A DNA stretch of 64,000 nucleotides. It comes from DSNY01 sp040752195 (lineage in GTDB: Bacteria; Pseudomonadota; Gammaproteobacteria; Burkholderiales; Burkholderiaceae_F). The stretch is taken from NCBI GenBank assembly GCA_040752195.1, contig JBFMFC010000015.1, forward strand, positions 3,380 to 67,379, in the 5' to 3' direction. The notes under the pieces are model-generated. The model did no database searches and was not told the origin of the DNA. It saw only the letters and a program-made list of their open reading frames with translations. Positions 49,822-62,848 of this stretch are shown in pieces. The number at the start of each line of letters is the position of its first letter. Positions within the stretch are counted from its first letter, which is position 1. Both the position numbers and the translations under genes were made by a program.

Positions 49822-50774
49822 GTCGCGACCGGCTCGGCGGCGGGCGCGGCGAGCAGCCGCTGCAGCTTGACCGCATCGGCGGCCAGGATTCGGATGCCTG
49901 CGGCGAGCTCTTCGGTTGCGGTCGCGTCGTCGTTCAGCGCGTAGCGGAACGCCGGCTCGGCCAACGGCGTTCCGCGCGCGCCCGGCGCCGGCGGCACGAG
50001 CGCGCGCTCGAGCCTGCCTTCGGTCTGGGCGAGCTGCTCGAGCAGCTCGGGGCCGATCGCCAGCGAGTCGCAGCCGGCGAGCGCGACGATCTGATCGATG
50101 GTGCGGAGGTTCGCCCCCATGATCTCGGTCGGATAGCCGCCGCCCTTCAGCAGCGCGTAGATCGCGCGCACCGAACGGACGCCCGGGTCGCCGGCGTCGG
50201 CCGCCTCGTCCGCGCGTGCCCCGGCGCCGCGCTCGTGCCGGCCGCGGACGCGATCCGCGAAAGGCGAGATCGCCGTGACGCCCGCGTTGGCCGCGGCCTG
50301 CGCCTGCACGGTCGAGAACACCAGCGTCATGTGGCACCGGACGTCTTCGCGCTCGAGCAGCTCGGCCGCGCGGATGCCCTCCCAGGTCGCCACGATCTTG
50401 ACGAGAACGCGGTCGCGCGCGACGCCATGCGACTCATACAGCGCGATCAGCCGGCGCGCGCGCTCGATCGTCGCGCGTGTATCGAACGACAGCCTCGCGT
50501 CGACCTCGGTCGAGGCGCGGCCGTCGATCAGCTCGAGGACCTCGACGCCGAAGGCGACCAGCACGCGGTCGAACAGACGGTCGACCGGCTCGCCGCCGGC
50601 GCGCTGCGCGGCGGCGCGCGCGAGCGGCGCATGCCGCGGGCTTCGCGCCGCTCGCAGGATCTGCGACACGTCGATCGTCGCATCGCGCGGCCGATGACGC
50701 GCGATCGCGGCGATGTCGCAGCCATCGGCGACGATCGTCGTGAAGCGTTTCAGTTGCTCGAGCAGCGCCGGCAT
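49815..50774 (-). CDS. tal: Transaldolase-family protein with altered active site
   Basis: 319-aa TIM-barrel aldolase of the pentose phosphate pathway, class 1 (TalB-like). Aligned to E. coli TalB, Asp17 (VADGCD), Glu96 (STEVDARLS), the Schiff-base Lys132 (VLVKIVATWEGIRAAE), Thr156 (CHMTLVFS) and Ser176 (ISPF) are all kept. The block normally DATTNPSLIL reads DATIDVSQIL, with Asp in place of catalytic Asn35. ISPFVGRI reads ISPFADRV, and the following stretch RGRHERGAG is unusual. It may be slow, altered in substrate or inactive. The start ATG at 50774 gives E. coli-like numbering. It precedes the rhomboid-like gene and diverges from carA. Confidence 0.85.
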   Translation of the reverse strand: MPALLEQLKRFTTIVADGCDIAAIARHRPRDATIDVSQILRAARSPRHAPLARAAAQRAGGEPVDRLFDRVLVAFGVEVLELIDGRASTEVDARLSFDTRATIERARRLIALYESHGVARDRVLVKIVATWEGIRAAELLEREDVRCHMTLVFSTVQAQAAANAGVTAISPFADRVRGRHERGAGARADEAADAGDPGVRSVRAIYALLKGGGYPTEIMGANLRTIDQIVALAGCDSLAIGPELLEQLAQTEGRLERALVPPAPGARGTPLAEPAFRYALNDDATATEELAAGIRILAADAVKLQRLLAAPAAEPVATC

Positions 50775-50821
50775 AACAGTCCACGCTAGCAGTGCGGGCG
50801 GGTCGGCGAGGGTCGGAAAGC

Positions 50822-50827
50822 TATACT
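50822..50827 (+). promoter_or_regulatory. Candidate -10 element of carAB
   Basis: TATACT lies about 120 bases before carA in the divergent region with the transaldolase gene. No matching -35 is clear, so this is only a suggestion. Confidence 0.3.
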
Positions 50828-50940
50828 TCGGCAGTTTAACTTTCGCGATTGCGCGCACGGCGACGTTCCCGTGCCGCGCATCGCTGATGCGCTGCCGGCC
50901 GGCGTGACGCGGCAGGCGGGCAGTGCGCCGAGGAGCCCGC

Positions 50941-52083
50941 TTGTCTTCCCTGATTGCTGATTCTCGTCCCCTCGCGCTGCTCGCGCTGGCCGACGGGACG
51001 GTCTTTCGCGGCCGCTCGATCGGCGCGGTCGGGTCCGCGGTCGGCGAGGTCGTGTTCAACACGGCGATGACCGGCTACCAGGAGATCCTGACCGATCCGA
51101 GCTACAGCCGCCAGCTCGTCACGCTGACCTATCCGCACATCGGCAACACCGGCACCAACGCCGAGGACGTCGAAGCGAGCCGCGTGCACGCGGCCGGCCT
51201 GATCGTGCGCGACCTGCCGCGCGCGCACTCGAACTTCCGCGCCGATTCGACGCTCGGCGACTACCTGCGGCGCGAAGGGGTCGTCGCGATCGCCGACATC
51301 GACACGCGCCGGCTCACGCGCATCCTGCGCGACCGCGGAGCGCAGCCGGGCGCGATCGCAGTCGGCACCGACGAGGCCGAGGCGGTGCGGCTGGCGCGCT
51401 CGTTCCCCGGCATGGCGGGACTCGATCTCGCCAAGGTCGTGTCGGTGCGCGAGCCGTACGAGTGGACCGAGACGGCGTGGCGGCTCGGGCACGGCTACGG
51501 CAGGCTCACACAGCCGCGGCGGCACGTCGTCGCGTACGACTTCGGCGTCAAGCGCAACATCCTGCGGCTGCTCGCGCAACGCGGCTGCCGCATCACCGTC
51601 GTTCCGGCGCAGACGACCGCGGCCGAAGCGATCCGGCTGAAGCCCGACGGCGTGTTCCTGTCCAACGGTCCCGGCGATCCGGAGCCGTGCGACTACGCGA
51701 TCGAAGCCGCGCGCGAGCTGATCGCGCGCGGGCTTCCGACCTTCGGCATCTGCCTGGGCCACCAGATCATGGGGCTCGCCTCCGGCGGACGGACGTTGAA
51801 GATGAAATTCGGTCACCACGGCGCCAACCATCCGGTGCAGGACCTCGAAACCGGGCGGGTCGCGATCACTTCGCAGAACCACGGCTTCGCCGTCGATCCG
51901 AAGTCGCTGCCGGACCACTGCAGGATCACGCACGTGTCGCTGTTCGACGGCACGCTGCAGGGCTTCCGCCGCACCGACAGGCCGGCGTTCTGCTTCCAGG
52001 GTCACCCGGAGGCGAGCCCCGGGCCGCACGACATCGAATACCTGTTCGACCGCTTCGTGAAACTCATTGACGAACGCAAGTAG
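50941..52083 (+). CDS. carA: Carbamoyl-phosphate synthase small subunit
   Basis: Glutamine amidotransferase that feeds ammonia to CarB for arginine and pyrimidine synthesis. 380 aa. The N-terminal domain has LADGTVFRG and FNTAMTGYQEILTDPSY. The class I glutaminase domain has the nucleophile in GICLGHQIMGLA and the His-Glu pair in GHPEASPGPHD. I prefer the TTG at 50941, six bases after GAGGAG and close to the family start; a GTG at 50923 would add six residues. The stop directly abuts carB. Confidence 0.95.
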   Translation: MSSLIADSRPLALLALADGTVFRGRSIGAVGSAVGEVVFNTAMTGYQEILTDPSYSRQLVTLTYPHIGNTGTNAEDVEASRVHAAGLIVRDLPRAHSNFRADSTLGDYLRREGVVAIADIDTRRLTRILRDRGAQPGAIAVGTDEAEAVRLARSFPGMAGLDLAKVVSVREPYEWTETAWRLGHGYGRLTQPRRHVVAYDFGVKRNILRLLAQRGCRITVVPAQTTAAEAIRLKPDGVFLSNGPGDPEPCDYAIEAARELIARGLPTFGICLGHQIMGLASGGRTLKMKFGHHGANHPVQDLETGRVAITSQNHGFAVDPKSLPDHCRITHVSLFDGTLQGFRRTDRPAFCFQGHPEASPGPHDIEYLFDRFVKLIDERK

Positions 52084-55308
<3,225 letters not shown>

Positions 55309-55320
55309 CGCCTTCCCGGC

Positions 55321-55349
55321 TTGCATCGTCGCGCGCCGCTCGCTAAATT
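55321..55349 (+). promoter_or_regulatory. Candidate sigma-70 promoter of greA
   Basis: TTGCAT and TAAATT are separated by exactly 17 bases, just after carB. Transcription would start near 55356, immediately before the terminator hairpin in the greA leader. Confidence 0.55.
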
Positions 55350-55358
55350 CCGCGCATC

Positions 55359-55396
55359 GGCCCCGGCAGTGCCGGGGCCTTGTTTTTTCGTTTTTT
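55359..55396 (+). terminator. Strong terminator between carB and greA, within the likely greA leader
   Basis: A perfect 9-bp stem GGCCCCGGC / GCCGGGGCC with loop AGT is followed by TTGTTTTTTCGTTTTTT. It can end carAB transcription. Because the candidate greA promoter lies upstream of it and the greA ATG is at 55410, it may also act as a leader attenuator of greA. Confidence 0.88.
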
Positions 55397-55409
55397 CCCC
55401 GGAATCTCC

Positions 55410-55883
55410 ATGCCCATCCCGATCACCGCGCGCGGTGCCGAAAAGCTGAGAGCCGAGCTGCAGCGGCTGAAAGCCGTCGAGCGCCCGGCGATCATCCAGT
55501 CGATCAAGGAGGCGCGCGACAAAGGCGACCTTTCGGAAAACGCCGAGTACGATGCCGCACGCGAGCGCCAGGGCTTCATCGAGGGGCGGATCCAGGAGCT
55601 CGAGGGCAAGCTTGCCGCGCTGCAGATCATCGATCCGGCGACCGTGGACGCCGGCGGCCGCATCGTTTTCGGAGCGACCGTCGAGCTGGAGGATCAGAGC
55701 ACCGGCGAGGTCGTCAAGTACCAGATCGTCGGCGACGACGAGGCCGACATCAAGGCCGGGCTGATTTCGATCTCGAGTCCGATCGCGCGTGCGCTGATCG
55801 GTCGCAGCGAAGGCGACACCGCCGAAGTGCTCGCCCCGTCGGGCAAGCGCCACTACGACATCCTGAGCGTCGTCTACGAATAG
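55410..55883 (+). CDS. greA: Transcription elongation factor GreA
   Basis: 157 aa, reactivates backtracked RNA polymerase by transcript cleavage. The N-terminal coiled coil carries the acidic tip (ARDKGDLSENAEYDAARERQ, with Asp and Glu that reach the polymerase active site). The C-terminal FKBP-like domain has VFGATVELEDQSTGEVVKYQ and SISSPIARALIGRSEGD. The ATG at 55410 (MPIPITARG) is the family start. Confidence 0.97.
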   Translation: MPIPITARGAEKLRAELQRLKAVERPAIIQSIKEARDKGDLSENAEYDAARERQGFIEGRIQELEGKLAALQIIDPATVDAGGRIVFGATVELEDQSTGEVVKYQIVGDDEADIKAGLISISSPIARALIGRSEGDTAEVLAPSGKRHYDILSVVYE

Positions 55884-55907
55884 CGTGCCACGCGCGCTGG
55901 CGCCGCC

Positions 55908-56387
55908 TCACCGTCCGCGGGCCCCGGATCTGCCCTTGACCGCGCGCCCGCCGCGCTCGATCCGCTTGCCCGGACGGCGCGGCTCAGGCTTGGGCACGCC
56001 GGCGCGGATCGCGCGCCGATCGGGTTTCGCGCGGGCCGGCGCGATCGGCCGCGCTTTCGCCGGAGTCGGCTTGCCGGCGCCAGGCGCGGTGTTCGACGGT
56101 TGCTGCGGCTCGGGCCGCGGGCGGAACAGCACGAGCAGCTTGCCGATCATCTGCACCCGGGCGGCGCCGAGCCGTTCGGCGACCTCGCGGAAGACGTCCT
56201 CGCGCTCGGCGCGGTCGTCGCCGGGCACGCGGACCTTGATCAGCTCGTGCGCCGTCAACGCGCGGTCGATCTCCTTGACGACCGCGTCCGTGAGACCGCC
56301 GGCGCCGAGCAGCACGACCGGATCGAGGCGGTGCGCGGCGCCCTTGAGCTGCTGGCGCTGTTTCGGGGTCAGTTGGATTTCTGGCAT
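55908..56387 (-). CDS. yhbY: YhbY-type RNA-binding protein (CRS1/CRM domain)
   Basis: 159 aa. The first 95 residues form the CRM domain that associates with pre-50S ribosomes: MPEIQLTPKQRQQLKGAAHR, VVLLGAGGLTDAVVKEIDRA and ELIKVRVPGDDRAER with the KH-like GxxG region. The remaining 60 residues are a basic, Pro/Arg-rich tail (KARPIAPARAKPDRRAIRAG) absent from E. coli YhbY. It is divergent from rlmE by 48 bases. Confidence 0.9.
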   Translation of the reverse strand: MPEIQLTPKQRQQLKGAAHRLDPVVLLGAGGLTDAVVKEIDRALTAHELIKVRVPGDDRAEREDVFREVAERLGAARVQMIGKLLVLFRPRPEPQQPSNTAPGAGKPTPAKARPIAPARAKPDRRAIRAGVPKPEPRRPGKRIERGGRAVKGRSGARGR

Positions 56388-56435
56388 GTCGGACTCCACT
56401 TTGCGACGAGTCTAGCCGTCGATCGATCCGCCGCC

Positions 56436-57086
56436 ATGCCGACCGCGAAAAAGAAGCATCGCTCCAACCCCGATTGGATCCGGCGCCACCTCGCCGATCC
56501 GTTCGTGAAGGCGGCGACCAAGCACGGCTATCGGGCTCGCTCCGCCTACAAGCTCGCCGAGATCGACGATCGCGACAAGCTGCTCAAGCCCGGCGGCGTC
56601 GTGATCGATCTGGGTGCGGCGCCCGGAAGCTGGACCCAGGTGGTGCGCGAGCGGCTGGCGGACCGCCATGGGACCGTTCGCGGCCGCATCATCGCGCTCG
56701 ACGTGCTGCCGATGGACCCGCTGCCGGACGTCGCCTTCATTCAGGGCGACTTTCGGGAAGCCGACATCGAAGCGCAACTCGTCGCCGCGCTCGGCGGCGA
56801 ACGCGCCGACGTGATCCTGTCGGACATGGCGCCGAATCTGTCGGGAATCGCCGCGGTCGACGCGGCGCGCAGCGGCCATCTGTGCGAGCTTGCGCTCGAG
56901 TTCGCGAAGGCGCATCTGAAGCCGGACGGTGCGCTGTTGCTCAAGGCCTTTCAGGGCAGCGGTTACAGCCAGCTCGTCGAGGCGCTCAAGAAAGCCTTCG
57001 TCACCGTGGTGGTGCGCAAACCCGCCGCGTCGCGCGACAGCTCGAGCGAAACCTACCTGCTCGCGCGGGGTCTTAAACGGCGTTGA
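56436..57086 (+). CDS. rlmE: 23S rRNA 2'-O-methyltransferase RlmE (FtsJ/RrmJ)
   Basis: Methylates U2552 of 23S rRNA. 216 aa. SAM-binding VIDLGAAPGSWTQV and the catalytic tetrad are present: Lys39 (ARSAYKLAEID), Asp in LSDMAPNLSG, Lys in LLKAFQGSGY and Glu in SSSETYLLARG. It is followed by ftsH as in E. coli, but 173 bases apart with a heat-shock promoter between. Confidence 0.97.
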   Translation: MPTAKKKHRSNPDWIRRHLADPFVKAATKHGYRARSAYKLAEIDDRDKLLKPGGVVIDLGAAPGSWTQVVRERLADRHGTVRGRIIALDVLPMDPLPDVAFIQGDFREADIEAQLVAALGGERADVILSDMAPNLSGIAAVDAARSGHLCELALEFAKAHLKPDGALLLKAFQGSGYSQLVEALKKAFVTVVVRKPAASRDSSSETYLLARGLKRR

Positions 57087-57126
57087 GTCGAAATTGGCCG
57101 AGAGGTGCTTTCGACCGACGCAAGCC

Positions 57127-57156
57127 CTTGAAATAGCAAGGTGATCGCCCCCATCT
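57127..57156 (+). promoter_or_regulatory. Sigma-32 (heat-shock) promoter of ftsH
   Basis: CTTGAAA and CCCCATCT are separated by 15 bases, an essentially perfect match to the sigma-32 consensus (CTTGAAA, 11-16 bases, CCCCATNT). It lies 104 bases before the ftsH start. A separate TAGAAT at 57208 with TTGGGC 19 bases upstream may be a housekeeping promoter. Confidence 0.82.
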
Positions 57157-57259
57157 GCGGTAAACGTTCCAGCCCGCCGCCGTTGGGCCCGCGATCGCGA
57201 TTGGGCCTAGAATCCGAGCCATCCGTCCGCCGCTTGCGGACCTCGTCAGGAGTCGTGTC

Positions 57260-59161
<1,902 letters not shown>

Positions 59162-59183
59162 CCGCGCCAGAGCCGCCGACTGA

Positions 59184-59216
59184 CGACGCCCGCGCGAGCG
59201 GGCGTCGGCGCTTTCA
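59184..59216 (+). terminator. Hairpin terminator after ftsH
   Basis: A perfect 10-bp stem CGACGCCCGC / GCGGGCGTCG closes on a GCGA (GNRA-type) tetraloop, followed by a weak T-tract (GCGCTTTC). It lies between convergent ftsH and the HDOD gene and may act in both directions. Confidence 0.65.
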
Positions 59217-60581
59217 GACCTCGCCGAGCTCGCTCGCGCCCGCGGCCCAGTCGCCGGCCTCTGCGTACAGCGCGGCGGCCTTGTCGCGGTTCAGCTCCAG
59301 CTTCGCGCACGCGGCCTGCTGGCGCGCGTCGTCGCCGGCTTCGAGCGCGAGCGCGAGGTCGAGGTAGGGCCGCCACGGGCCGCTTTCGGCGATCAGCGCG
59401 TCGATCGTCTGCGCCGGCAGCAGCGGCATCAGCGCGAGCGCGGATTCGAGCGGCACGTTCAGCAGCAGGTCGAGCAGCGAGAACGCGCCGGTGACGAACA
59501 GCGCCTCGGGTGGGTCCGTGCGGCCGCGTGCGATCGCGATGAGCTCGAGCAGGCGGCCGCGCACGAGCGCGGTTTCGTGCAGCGCGCGCGCCAGCGGCAC
59601 GCCGCCCGCGCTCGTGAGCAGCAGCACCGCGAGCCAGCGGTACAACTCGCGCGTGCCGAGCATCATCACTGCTTCCTGCAGCGAACCGATCGATCGCCCC
59701 AGCCCGTACGCGGCGCTGCCGAGGATCCGCATCAGCCGGTACGACAGCGTCACGTCGGCCTTGAACAGTTCGGCGATCTCGCGCGGCGGCCGGCCGGCCG
59801 CGAGCGCCGACAGAATGCTGGCGATCGTCAGCGTCTGCACCGACGCCTGGCCGGTGCGCTGCGCCGCGGCCTGCGCGTACGCGCCGCACGCGTAGTCGGC
59901 TCCCTGGTTGAGGGCGGCCGCGACGTCCTCGAACGAACGCAGGTTGGTGACGATGCGGCCCTGGCCGGGGATCGCTGCCGGCGCGGGTCCGTTCGACCCG
60001 TCGCGGGCGGCACCGGCCGCCGCGTCGAGCACGATGAACTCCGGCGGCGGCTCGAGCAGCGCCAGCGCCGGCGCCAGCGCGAGCCTCAGGTCGCGGCTGC
60101 GTAGCGTCGACAGCACCACCGGCGCGTCGGTGCCGAGCGCGCCGAGCGCAGCGTCGTCGAGGACCACGATCGCGCCGCGCGGCAGTTGCGCGAGCGCGGC
60201 GCCGTGACGCAGCGTGGCTGGCGGCAGGTTCAGCACGGCCGTGCGCGGCGACCGCATCACCGCCTGCGCGGCCTGAACGAACGCAAAGTCGAGCGCTTCC
60301 TGCAACGCGCGTTGAGCGTGCGTTCGGCGCAGCCGCTCGGCCGCCCACGGCGACAGCCGCAGATCCCAGCCGGCGATCGCGCCGCGGCGGTCGAGCAGCG
60401 GACGGCGCACGACGAGGCGCCACGGCGGCGCGATGTCGACGGTCGGCACGCGCGGCGCGACCGCCGGCGCTGCCGCCTTGCCTGCAGCGGGGCCGGTTTC
60501 GGCTTTTGCTTCGTTGTTCTGACCGTTGTTCGCGGCGTCCGGCGCCTTCTTGCCCCAGCGCGCAAGCAGTTGTCGCAGCAT
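59214..60581 (-). CDS. HDOD-domain protein with degenerate EAL-like N-terminus
   Basis: 455 aa. After a charged, Ala-rich linker (residues 10-48), residues about 50-250 resemble the EAL-HDOD (YuxH-like) layout, but the EAL catalytic motif is not visible (region reads VVRRPLLDRRGAIAGWDLRL), so phosphodiesterase activity is not expected. Residues about 255-440 form the HDOD domain (IASILSALAAGRPPREIAEL, DVTLSYRLMRILGSAAYGL, EAVMMLGTRELYRWLAVLLL). Such proteins are signalling adaptors, often tied to c-di-GMP or motility; the role here is unknown. Confidence 0.75.
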   Translation of the reverse strand: MLRQLLARWGKKAPDAANNGQNNEAKAETGPAAGKAAAPAVAPRVPTVDIAPPWRLVVRRPLLDRRGAIAGWDLRLSPWAAERLRRTHAQRALQEALDFAFVQAAQAVMRSPRTAVLNLPPATLRHGAALAQLPRGAIVVLDDAALGALGTDAPVVLSTLRSRDLRLALAPALALLEPPPEFIVLDAAAGAARDGSNGPAPAAIPGQGRIVTNLRSFEDVAAALNQGADYACGAYAQAAAQRTGQASVQTLTIASILSALAAGRPPREIAELFKADVTLSYRLMRILGSAAYGLGRSIGSLQEAVMMLGTRELYRWLAVLLLTSAGGVPLARALHETALVRGRLLELIAIARGRTDPPEALFVTGAFSLLDLLLNVPLESALALMPLLPAQTIDALIAESGPWRPYLDLALALEAGDDARQQAACAKLELNRDKAAALYAEAGDWAAGASELGEV

Positions 60582-60638
60582 CGTTGTCCTCGTGACGCAT
60601 CACTAGAATGCAGACTTCGCTATCGGCTGGCAAGCGTC

Positions 60639-61496
60639 ATGGATCAAGCCGTTTCGGGCGCGCGCTGGGTGTGCCGGGGTCGGGTCTTCGACCTGGCGCG
60701 CCCGCTCGTGATGGGCATCGTCAACGTGACGCCGGACTCGTTTTCGGACGGCGGGCGGTACTTCGACTTCGAGCGTGCGCTCGCGCATGCCGAGCGCCTG
60801 ATCGCAGAGGGCGCCGACTTGATCGACATCGGCGGCGAGTCCACGCGGCCGGGTGCCCCCGAAGTCGCCGTCGCCGAGGAACTCGCCCGGGTCATCCCGC
60901 TGGTGCGCGCGCTGCGCGACCGCGGCGTTGCGATTTCGGTCGACACGAGCAAGCCCGAGGTGATGCGCGCCGCGCTGGCCGAGGGTGCGGCGGTCATCAA
61001 CGACGTGCGCGCGCTGCGCGCGGACGGCGCGCTCGAAGCCGTCGCCGCCTCCGACTGCGGCGTCGTGCTGATGCACATGCAGGGCACGCCGCAGACGATG
61101 CAGATCGATCCGCGCTACGACGATGTCACCGCCGAGGTGGCGGCCTTTCTGCGTGCGCGCTGCGACGCGGCGGTCGCCGCCGGGATCGCGCGCGAGCGCA
61201 TCGCCATCGATCCCGGCTTCGGGTTCGGCAAGACCGTCGATCACAATTACGAGCTGCTGGCGCGCCTGCGCGAGTTCGGCGCGCTGCGCTTGCCGTTGCT
61301 GGTGGGCATCTCGCGCAAGGGCATGCTCAAGCACGCGACCGGGCGCGGCATCGACGAACGGATGGTCGCTTCGGTGGCGGCGGCCTTGCTCGCGGTCGAG
61401 CGCGGCGCGCGTATCGTGCGGGTGCACGACGTGGCCGCGACGCGCGATGCGCTCGCGGTCTGGCAGGCGGTTGTCGAAAAAGGAGAGGGGAAGTGA
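60639..61496 (+). CDS. folP: Dihydropteroate synthase
   Basis: Joins p-aminobenzoate to the pterin in folate synthesis; the sulfonamide target. 285 aa TIM barrel: MGIVNVTPDSFSDGGRY (pterin/Mg loop 1), IDIGGESTRPGA (loop 2), ISVDTSKPEVMRAAL, INDVRAL, LMHMQGTPQTMQ, IAIDPGFGFGKTVDHN and VGISRKGMLKHATGR. A TAGAAT at 60604 may be its -10 element. The stop overlaps the glmM GTG start. Confidence 0.97.
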   Translation: MDQAVSGARWVCRGRVFDLARPLVMGIVNVTPDSFSDGGRYFDFERALAHAERLIAEGADLIDIGGESTRPGAPEVAVAEELARVIPLVRALRDRGVAISVDTSKPEVMRAALAEGAAVINDVRALRADGALEAVAASDCGVVLMHMQGTPQTMQIDPRYDDVTAEVAAFLRARCDAAVAAGIARERIAIDPGFGFGKTVDHNYELLARLREFGALRLPLLVGISRKGMLKHATGRGIDERMVASVAAALLAVERGARIVRVHDVAATRDALAVWQAVVEKGEGK

Positions 61497-62842
61497 GCCG
61501 CAGGTACTTCGGAACCGACGGCGTCCGGGGCACGGTCGGCCAGACGCCGATCACGCCGGACTTCGTGCTGAAGCTCGGGCAGGCGGCCGGACGCGTGCTC
61601 GTTGCCCACCAGCCACCGGGGGCGAGCGCAAAGCCGACCGTGTTGATCGGCAAGGACACCCGGGTGTCGGGCTACATGCTCGAAGCGGCGCTCGAAGCGG
61701 GGTTCTCGAGCGCGGGCGTGGATGTCGTATTGTGCGGCCCGCTGCCGACGCCGGCGGTGGCGTACCTGACGCGCGCGCAGCGGCTGACCGCCGGCGTCGT
61801 GATCAGCGCCTCGCACAACCCGTATCCCGACAACGGCATCAAGTTCTTCTCCGGGCGCGGCACCAAGCTGCCCGACGAGATCGAGGCGCAGATCGAAGCC
61901 CAGATCGACGCGCCGTTCACCTGCGTCGAATCGAAGCTGCTCGGCAAGGCGCGCCGGCTCGACGATGCGGGCGGCCGCTACGTCGAGTTCTGCAAGAGCA
62001 CGTTTCCGACCGAGCTGGACTTGCGCGGGCTGAAGATCGTCGTCGACTGCGCGCACGGGGCTGCCTATCAGGTCGCGCCCGACGTGTTCCACGAGCTCGG
62101 CGCCGACGTCGTCGCGATCGGCGCCGCGCCGAACGGTTTCAACATCAACGACGGCGTGGGCGCGGTGCACGGCGAACACCTCGCACATGCGGTGCAGGCC
62201 AACGAGGCCGACCTTGGCATCGCGCTCGACGGCGATGCCGACCGCGTCGTCATCGCCGACGCCGACGGCCGCACCTACAACGGCGACGAGCTGCTGTACG
62301 TGATCGTGCGCGACCGGATCGCCAACGGCGGGCGGGTCGCGGGCGTGGTCGGCACGCTGATGACCAACCTGGCGTTCGAGAAGCGCCTTGCCGATCTGAG
62401 CGTGCCTTTCGAGCGCGCCAAGGTCGGCGACCGCTATGTGCTCGAGCTGCTCGAGCGCAGGGGCTGGCAGCTCGGCGGCGAGGGCTCGGGGCACCTGCTG
62501 TGTCTGGACAAGCACACGACCGGCGACGGCATCGTGAGCAGCCTGCAGGTGCTGGCGGCGATGCGGCGTGCCGGCAAGTCGCTCGCCGAGCTGACCGCCG
62601 ATCTGAAGCTGCTGCCGCAGACGCTCGTCAACGTGCGCGTGCGCAACGGCTTCGAATGGAAGTCGCACGCGCCGCTGCACGAAGAGGTACGTGCGATCGA
62701 ACGCGAGCTGGCCGGCGGCGGGCGCATCCTGATCCGCGCCTCGGGCACCGAACCGGTGCTGCGCGTGATGGTCGAGGCCGAAGAGGCCGATCTCGCGCGC
62801 GCGCTGGCGCACCGGCTGGCGTCGACCGTTCCGAGCGCCTGA
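61493..62842 (+). CDS. glmM: Phosphoglucosamine mutase
   Basis: Converts glucosamine-6-phosphate to glucosamine-1-phosphate for peptidoglycan and LPS. 449 aa. RYFGTDGVRGTVG opens it; the phosphoserine site is Ser107 in VVISASHNPYPDNGIKFF; the Mg loop is GIALDGDADRVVIAD; the sugar loop is GGEGSGHLLCLDKHTTGDG; and the phosphate-binding loop is RILIRASGTEPVLRVM. GTG start overlaps folP and is preceded by AAGGAGAGG. Confidence 0.97.
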   Translation: MSRRYFGTDGVRGTVGQTPITPDFVLKLGQAAGRVLVAHQPPGASAKPTVLIGKDTRVSGYMLEAALEAGFSSAGVDVVLCGPLPTPAVAYLTRAQRLTAGVVISASHNPYPDNGIKFFSGRGTKLPDEIEAQIEAQIDAPFTCVESKLLGKARRLDDAGGRYVEFCKSTFPTELDLRGLKIVVDCAHGAAYQVAPDVFHELGADVVAIGAAPNGFNINDGVGAVHGEHLAHAVQANEADLGIALDGDADRVVIADADGRTYNGDELLYVIVRDRIANGGRVAGVVGTLMTNLAFEKRLADLSVPFERAKVGDRYVLELLERRGWQLGGEGSGHLLCLDKHTTGDGIVSSLQVLAAMRRAGKSLAELTADLKLLPQTLVNVRVRNGFEWKSHAPLHEEVRAIERELAGGGRILIRASGTEPVLRVMVEAEEADLARALAHRLASTVPSA

Positions 62843-62848
62843 TCGCGC

